Assembly: GCA_963781785.1 (NCBI GenBank)
Contig: CAWAHD010000002.1
Span: 5,456,001 to 5,520,000, forward strand
Direction of reading: 5' to 3'
DNA from: CAWAHD01 sp963781785
GTDB taxonomy: Bacteria; Planctomycetota; Planctomycetia; Isosphaerales; Isosphaeraceae
DNA: 64,000 nucleotides
This document shows, in pieces, positions 58,186 to 64,000 of the stretch. The notes under the pieces are model-generated. The model worked only from the letters and a program-made list of their open reading frames with translations, ran no database searches and was not told the origin of the DNA. Made by a program: the position numbers and the translations under genes. Position 1 is the first letter of the stretch; each line of letters opens with the position of its first letter.

Positions 58186-58846
58186 GAGTTGTTAACTCCT
58201 CGATCCGGCACGGCGCCGGGAGCAGCGGAAATCGGGATGGTTCTTCGAATGAAGCAGTGTAACAGGCGTCGCGGATCAAGGCACCGGGTTTTCGACTGGA
58301 GGATTGCGAAAAGACCGTCCGAGTCTTCTCGACCGACACCACGACCCAGGTTTCTCACTCTGGCATTCTCCCCGCTGCGGAGAGGGAACAGTTCGAGAAA
58401 GCACCGAGCGTTCTCGGGTTTCCCTCGCCTCGCCGGGAAGAAGGTGGCCAACGGCCGGGTGAGGGGGACTCCGGTAGTCGCCGCGTTCGGGCTCGGCGGT
58501 GTCGGGCGGGACGGCTCAATTTTGCCGCTCCATCCCCGCTTGATGATGCCTACACGGACAGCCTGCGCGGGCGAGCGGGTTCAGAGATCACCAGGGTATT
58601 GCAAAGCTTGGTAAGCTGTGACATATTTCACGATCTACCTCCGCCAGGCCCGACAACGGGTCAAGAACGAGCCGGTGAGCCGGGGTTTTTGATCGTGCCC
58701 GATCGAAAACAACCGTTGTGCCGGCGCCGCCGGCGAGCGGGATTGCGGGTGAATCAGAATCCGACCGGCCCTTTTGCCGGCAGAACAGGGTCGGCGGCAG
58801 GGCCATCGCGGCCGCTCTCCGGAGCACCACCGAGGGACGAAACGAG
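58186..58846. other. Gap between ferredoxin and nuoL
   Basis: 660 bases with no supported gene. The part from 58369 to 58465 contains degenerate CTCCCCGC...GGAGAGGG and GCCGGGTGAGGGGG elements similar to the REP-like pair at 27966-28108. Promoters of the two divergent neighbours must lie here but are not clear. Confidence 0.4.
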
Positions 58847-61226
58847 ATGAGCTGGCAGGTTTTTCACCTTGGTCTTTATGTTGCCGCCGTTTTGATACCG
58901 CTCTTCGCGTTTGCGATTGAAACCATCTTCATCCGGCAATTGAAGCGTTACAACGCCTACATTGCCACCGGGGCGATTGGTTTATCCTGCCTCCTGAGCC
59001 TGATCGGCTTCCTCGACTATGCGATCGAGAGCAAGGGTTTTCAGCAGCCTCATCACGCCGGCTCGGGGGCCGAGGCCGGCCAGGAGGCCCAAGGGACTGC
59101 GGGCACACACGCCGAAGCCGTAACGGTACACCCCAAGCCTCTGGTTTGGTCGGGCAATGTCGACTGGGTGCTTCTGGGTGGCGGCGCGGCCGTGACCGGT
59201 GCTGGTGCGGGAGCGACGGCGAAAGGGCCCGACCTGGCGGTGCCGCTGGGCGTCTCGATCGACAATCTGGGCGCAGTCATGTTCCTCATGGTCACGTTCA
59301 TCGCGACCCTCATTCACATCTACTCGATGGAATACATGCACGACGACCCGCGGTACCCGCGGTTCTTTGCCTATCTCTCCTTGTTCTGCTTTTCGATGCT
59401 GGGGTTGGTCGCGTCGTCGAATGTCTTCATGATCTTCATTTTCTGGGAGCTTGTCGGACTGTGCTCGTACTTGCTGATCGGCTTCTGGTACGAGGAGAAG
59501 GTCAATTGCGACGCGGCCAACAAGGCGTTCATCGTCAACCGGATCGGCGACGTGGGGATGCTGATGGGGCTGGGTCTGTTGTGGAGCAGCCTGGGGACGT
59601 TCAACTTTCAGGAGATCAACGAGGGCTTGCGCGGTCCGTCTGGAAACTTCCATTCGGTTATCCCTCGCACCGGTGATGAAGTCGTGCAGCTCGTTGACCC
59701 GGCGACGCACAAGGTCGACACCGACGAGGTGACCGGGCGTCCCCGCGAGATCCCGCTGTGGATGCTCACGATTGCGGGCCTGGGGGTCTTTGCGGGCTGC
59801 GTGGGGAAGAGCGCCCAGTTCCCGTTGCACGTCTGGCTGCCGGATGCGATGGCCGGGCCCACGCCGGTGTCGGCGTTGATTCATGCGGCGACGATGGTGG
59901 CGGCGGGGGTCTACCTGGTCGGCCGGTTTTTTCCGCTCTTCACGCCGGATGTGCTCCTCACCATCGCCTACACGGGCGGAATTACCTTGTTCATCGCCGC
60001 AACGATCGCGATGGTTCAGACCGACTACAAGAAAGTGCTGGCGTATTCGACGGTCAGCCAGCTCGGCTTCATGATGCTGGGCCTGGGCGTCGGAGGCTGG
60101 GCCGCGGGGCTGTTCCATCTGGTGACCCACGCCTTCTTCAAAGCGCTCTTGTTCCTGGGGGCCGGCAGCGTTTACCACAGCGTCCACACATACGAGATGC
60201 CGGCACTGGGTGGCTTGCTCAAGAAGATGCCGATCACCGGCTATGCAATGCTGGTGGGAACGCTGGCGATTTCGGGCGTTCCGTTCTTCAGCGGGTTCTA
60301 CTCGAAAGACGCGATCCTGGCCGCGGCCATGGTGCGCGTATCGCAGAACCCCGAGCACTTTCTGCTGTTGGTTCTGCCGGCGGTGGGAGCCGTGCTGACG
60401 GCGTTTTACATGTTCCGGATGTGGCTGTTGACGTTCGCCGGCGAGCCGCGCGGTTTTCCTTCGGTGGCCGAGGCGGCCCATTCGCACGTCCACGACGACG
60501 AGCATGCGCTCGACCAGGCGCATGGCACCGGGCACGGTCACGGCCATGGCCATGACAGGAACCCCGCCGCACATGCTCACGAGAGCGGCCCCTTGATCAC
60601 GTGGCCGCTCATGATCCTGGCGTTCTTCAGCATTTTCAGCGGTTGGACGCTCGCTCTGGGGCTGCCCTTCTGGACGCCGGTGCTGGAACGAATCATCGAG
60701 TATGGCGAGCCGTACCACGGGATCGACGCCCATGCGGCGCACTACTATGCCCTGGCGTCGTCGCTGTTGATCATGCTGGCAGGAGTTGGCCTGGGCTTAC
60801 TTTATTATGCTCCGGTGGGATTCCCCTATTTTGTGCCGACCCGCTTCGAGCGCGGCTCGGGCCGCGGAGCGTATGAAGGGGGTTTATTCCTTTCTTGTCC
60901 ATAAATGGTACTTTGACGAGCTGTACCATGCGGTGTTCGTGAAACCATGCCTGGCTTTCGCCCGGCTGTGCCGCCAGATCGACCAGGTATTGATCGACGG
61001 GCTCGTGAACGGCTCGGCGGGTGTGATGACGCTCCTGAGCCGGTGGGAAGGGGTTTTCGACATGCTGGCGGTCGACCGCATCGTGAACCTCACGGGGTGG
61101 GTGGTCTACACCGTGGGCGACTATAGTCGCTCGATCCAGACCGGCCGGTTGCGCAATTACTTGATGTTTCTGGCGGTTGCCTTGGTGGGTCTCTTTGTCG
61201 GCGTGTTTGCCTGGATTGGTAGTTAA
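58847..61226 (+). CDS. nuoL: NADH-quinone oxidoreductase subunit L, one frameshift
   Basis: About 793 residues from ATG 58847, with GAGGG upstream; the proton-pumping antiporter-like subunit of Complex I. The conserved core shows VGLCSYLLIGFW, GKSAQFPLHVWLPDAMAGPTPVSALIHAATMV and KKVLAYSTVSQLGFM. A His-rich loop (HGTGHGHGHGHD) near 565 is unusual. The frame changes near 60860: RFERGSGRGA continues as AERMKGVYSFLVHKWYFDELYH and reaches the stop at 61226. This restores the C-terminal amphipathic helix part. The nuoM start is 24 bases downstream. Confidence 0.93.
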
Positions 61227-61249
61227 GAACTCGAAGTGGTGGCTTCCCC

Positions 61250-62989
61250 ATGATGAGCGACAATCTGCTGTTGACCTCCCTCTGGCTCGTACCGTTGCTG
61301 GGTGCGGCCATCGTGCTGGCCATGCCCAGGCGCGCCGAACAGGCCGTCAAATGGGTGTCGCTGGCCGCCACTTCCGTGATGTTTCTGCTGACGCTCGTGG
61401 CTCTGGGCGCTTACGTCTCGAGCGCACCCGGCACGGGTGCTCGCGCTTCGTTCCAGGAACGGGCCGCGGCGAACACGCTGGTGTCCAAGGAGAGTCATGA
61501 GCTCACCGAAAGCGTCGAGACCGGTGCAGCCGAGGGAGACCTGCTCGTCCGCCGCGCATGGATTCCCTACTTCAACATCCAGTACTACTTGGGCTTGGAC
61601 GGGATCAGCTTGAGCCTCGTGATCCTGACGGGGTTCGTCAGCGTGCTCGCCTGCCTGGCGTCCTGGAACATCGACAAGCAGGTCAAAGGCTACTTCGCGC
61701 TTTACCTCCTGCTTTGTGCCAGCATGGTCGGCGTATTTATCTCGCTCGATCTCTTCTTGTTCTACGTGTTCTTCGAGGTGATGCTGCTGCCGATGTACTT
61801 CCTGATCGGGATCTGGGGAGGGCCGCGGCGCGAGTACGCCGCGATCAAGTTCCTGCTATATACCCTGTTCGGCTCGGTGTTCATCCTGGTCGCAATCCTG
61901 ATTCTCTACTTCTGGCAGAGCACGCCGGCCGTGCCGGGCTTCAAAGGCCATTCGTTTGACGTGGTGGAGCTCACCAGGATTGCCAGCTCGACGAGCTACT
62001 ACCCGCGCTCGATCCAGTGGTGGGTGTTCATCTTGTTCTTCATCGGCTTCATCGTGAAGCTGCCATCGTTCCCGTTCCACACGTGGCTGCCGGACGCACA
62101 CGTCGAGGCGCCCACGCCGATCAGCATGATCCTGGCTGGCATCCTGCTCAAGATCGGCGGCTACGGACTGGTGCGGCTGGCCTGGCCGCTGGCACCGGCC
62201 GGAGCCTACGACTGGTCGTTCTTTGTCGCCGTCCTGGGCGTTTTCAGCATTCTCTACGGCGCGCTGGTGGCGATGGCGCAGACCGACTTCAAGAAGCTGG
62301 TCGCGTATAGTTCGGTCAGCCACATGGGATATGTCACCCTCGGAATGGCCGCCATGGCGATCTTCGCCGCCGACGGATCCAAGCTCGACCCCCGCTTCTA
62401 CGCCTACGGCGTCAACGGCGCGATGTTCATGATGCTGGCCCATGGCATCACCTCTGCCGGCATGTTCTTCCTGGTCGGCGTGATCTATGACCGAGCCCAT
62501 ACTCGCGACTTAAACAAGTTGGGCGGTCTGGGCAACATCATGCCGTTGTACGGCGCTCTTTCCTATATCATCTTCTTTGGCTCGATGGGGTTGCCGGGGC
62601 TGTGCGGATTCGTTGCCGAGGTATTTGTCGTGCTCGCGGCGTTCAATTACAGTCCGCTCCTGGCGGTACTGGCGGCGGCGGCCGTGATCTTGACAGCGGG
62701 TTACATCCTGTGGACGGTTCAGCGCGTTTTTCTGGGCAAGAGCGAGACCTGGAAGGGGCTACCGGATCTGAATATCCGCGAGATCGCCATCGCGGTGCCG
62801 CTCGTCATTTTCACCATTGCGATGGGCATTTTTCCGCAGCCGCTGGTCCTGAGCTGGATGGGGCCCTCGGTCGACCAGATGGTTCGATCGATGACCACAG
62901 CCCCCGAGCTGACACTGCAAGCGCCGCCGGTCCATGCGGCCAACATCCCGCCGCCGTTAGAGCGAACGGGTCTGGTACAGCGGCGTTGA
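61250..62989 (+). CDS. nuoM: NADH-quinone oxidoreductase subunit M
   Basis: 579 residues, intact, a second antiporter-like membrane subunit of Complex I. Landmarks are the FFEVMLLPMYFLIGIWG helix with its key Glu, KLPSFPFHTWLPDAHVEAPTPISMILAGILLKIGGYG, and DFKKLVAYSSVSHMGY. A loop of about 40 residues after the first two helices is longer than usual. It follows nuoL directly, but nuoN does not come next, so the nuo genes are split or nuoN is elsewhere. Confidence 0.95.
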   Translation: MMSDNLLLTSLWLVPLLGAAIVLAMPRRAEQAVKWVSLAATSVMFLLTLVALGAYVSSAPGTGARASFQERAAANTLVSKESHELTESVETGAAEGDLLVRRAWIPYFNIQYYLGLDGISLSLVILTGFVSVLACLASWNIDKQVKGYFALYLLLCASMVGVFISLDLFLFYVFFEVMLLPMYFLIGIWGGPRREYAAIKFLLYTLFGSVFILVAILILYFWQSTPAVPGFKGHSFDVVELTRIASSTSYYPRSIQWWVFILFFIGFIVKLPSFPFHTWLPDAHVEAPTPISMILAGILLKIGGYGLVRLAWPLAPAGAYDWSFFVAVLGVFSILYGALVAMAQTDFKKLVAYSSVSHMGYVTLGMAAMAIFAADGSKLDPRFYAYGVNGAMFMMLAHGITSAGMFFLVGVIYDRAHTRDLNKLGGLGNIMPLYGALSYIIFFGSMGLPGLCGFVAEVFVVLAAFNYSPLLAVLAAAAVILTAGYILWTVQRVFLGKSETWKGLPDLNIREIAIAVPLVIFTIAMGIFPQPLVLSWMGPSVDQMVRSMTTAPELTLQAPPVHAANIPPPLERTGLVQRR

Positions 62990-63165
62990 GAGACGATGCT
63001 CACGAAAGATTCCCTTCGTAACTTTTTGGGCTGACCTTGCATCAATTCCCGAGCCGGGGTAACTTGCGGGCCACGTCGGAGTATCGGCCGGGACTCGGTG
63101 GCCGCTAACGAGCAATGGCAGGGCCCAGGGAAGGTCAAGCGTAGGCAGGAAGGAGTCGAACCGCC

Positions 63166-63807
63166 ATGCGAGCAAGGTCATGGATGGCCGCTCTCGCCTT
63201 GATCGCGGGAACCACGATCGCCGTCGGACGGGCGATGCCGTCTCTGGATTCCAGCGCAGCCGCTGGCCAAGACCAGGGTCAGGCGGCGGACGACAAGAAA
63301 GCGGAATCGACGCGGTCCAAGGTCGACAAATCGAACAAAGACACAGGTCAGGATTCCGCGCGGAACGACAAGACCGAGGAGACTCGACCTCGACCCGGCG
63401 ACGCGAAGCGTCCTGGCGGGAGTGGCCAGTCAGTATTGCTGACGCTCATCATCGCTGGATTGGGCCGCGAGGGTTGCGACATCGAGGTCAAGCCTGGCAA
63501 CGCGAGCTGCAAGTTTCGCGCGGTCAACGAGCATGGAAAGGAAGGTAATCAGCACGTCTCGTCGGCGGGCAAGGCCAAGTTGGAGCTTCGTGACGTCGAA
63601 CTGCGAGGGGCAGACCGAACTTGCTCCGTCGCGATCACGGTCCGCGAGACGGGCCGGCCGCCGAAGACCATTTACCGTGGCTTCCGCCTGACCTCGCAGG
63701 CGAACTCGACCAAAGCCTCGCCCACCGCGCCGCCTTCCAGCGTGGTCTTCTACCTCAGGTCTCCATCGAAGATCGTGCGGGCGGATGAGGCACATTCAAG
63801 AAAGTAA
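63166..63807 (+). CDS. Secreted hypothetical protein with charged linker
   Basis: 213 residues from ATG 63166, with AGGAAGGAG upstream. Residues 1-23 form a signal peptide. Residues 33-85 are Lys/Asp/Glu/Arg-rich and probably disordered. The C-terminal 120 residues (GREGCDIEVKPGNASCKFRAVN; LELRDVELRGADRTCSVAITV) look like a small beta-sandwich with paired Cys. It begins 176 bases after nuoM. I do not recognise the family. Confidence 0.6.
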   Translation: MRARSWMAALALIAGTTIAVGRAMPSLDSSAAAGQDQGQAADDKKAESTRSKVDKSNKDTGQDSARNDKTEETRPRPGDAKRPGGSGQSVLLTLIIAGLGREGCDIEVKPGNASCKFRAVNEHGKEGNQHVSSAGKAKLELRDVELRGADRTCSVAITVRETGRPPKTIYRGFRLTSQANSTKASPTAPPSSVVFYLRSPSKIVRADEAHSRK

Positions 63808-63827
63808 GCCGAGCGCTGACGGCTGTG

Positions 63828-64000
63828 ATGCCTGAACCCGTCGCGACGTCTGCGACGACATGTGAGCATATGGCCGATTTTCATTTGCCACCTGGGCCGA
63901 AGTATCCCGCCGCCCTTCAAGGGGCCTGGTTGGCGTACCGTCCGTTTCGGTTTCTCGAGTGGTGTCGGGACAACTTTGGCGAGACCTTCACCATCGCGAT
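63828..64000 (+). CDS. Cytochrome P450, N-terminal fragment cut by the window edge
   Basis: From ATG 63828 the frame reads MPEPVATSATTCEHMADFHL and then PPGPKYPAALQGAWLAYRPF, EWCRDNFGETFTIA. The PPGP hinge followed by a helix-A-like segment and YGDxFT-like motif is characteristic of bacterial cytochrome P450s. Only 57 codons are inside; the heme-binding Cys lies beyond the window. It begins 20 bases after the preceding gene. Confidence 0.7.
   Translation, partial: MPEPVATSATTCEHMADFHLPPGPKYPAALQGAWLAYRPFRFLEWCRDNFGETFTIA

Overview
The window looks like a chromosomal segment from a GC-rich planctomycete, probably near Isosphaeraceae. This is inferred from high GC, a formylglycine sulfatase, a ParD-type antitoxin, DUF72 and DUF4058-like proteins, a secreted-protein remnant of planctomycete type, and many short dispersed palindromes. 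No 16S gene is present, so the placement is not proven.

Region 1 (1-10456, minus strand) is an ancestral transcription and translation cluster. In transcription order it reads: promoter, tRNA-Thr(TGT), tRNA-Tyr(GTA), tRNA-Gly(TCC), tRNA-Thr(GGT), tuf, rpmG, tRNA-Trp(CCA), secE, nusG, rplK, an unusual tRNA-Ile(TAT), rplA, rplJ, rplL and rpoB, which runs off the left edge. Region 2 (10735-29427) holds envelope and accessory genes: a DUF4058-like remnant, an AsmA-like gene, two multispanning glycosyltransferase-like proteins, two tandem ABC-2 permeases, a sulfatase, a ParD-like antitoxin with an unknown partner, a secreted clan GH-A glycoside hydrolase, a divergent pair of paralogous secreted proteins and a DUF72 protein.

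Region 3 (29796-54965) is a defence island: a class 1 DISARM locus, drmD - drmMI - drmA - drmB - drmC. Three unrecognised, translationally coupled genes sit between drmD and drmMI. An 8.9 kb block sits between drmMI and drmA. It carries an OLD-type AAA/TOPRIM nuclease, a small gene with an in-frame amber codon, an AlbA_2/HATPase/winged-helix protein, a decayed VapBC pair, an XRE-ImmA plus PIN module on the opposite strand, a stand-alone AAA ATPase and several repeat arrays. A 24-bp palindromic element lies just outside each end of the island, in opposite orientations. This extended DISARM is the most interesting content.

Region 4 (55489-64000) holds a hypothetical protein with four 37-residue repeats, a small zinc-ribbon gene, a 2Fe-2S ferredoxin, nuoL-nuoM of Complex I, a secreted hypothetical protein and the start of a cytochrome P450.

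About fourteen genes or gene parts are interrupted by single-base frame changes, often in short G or C runs, and this includes essential rpoB, nuoL and three DISARM breaks. The pattern points to residual indels in a long-read assembly more than to real gene decay. Broken genes are therefore given here as whole composite genes with the break positions stated.
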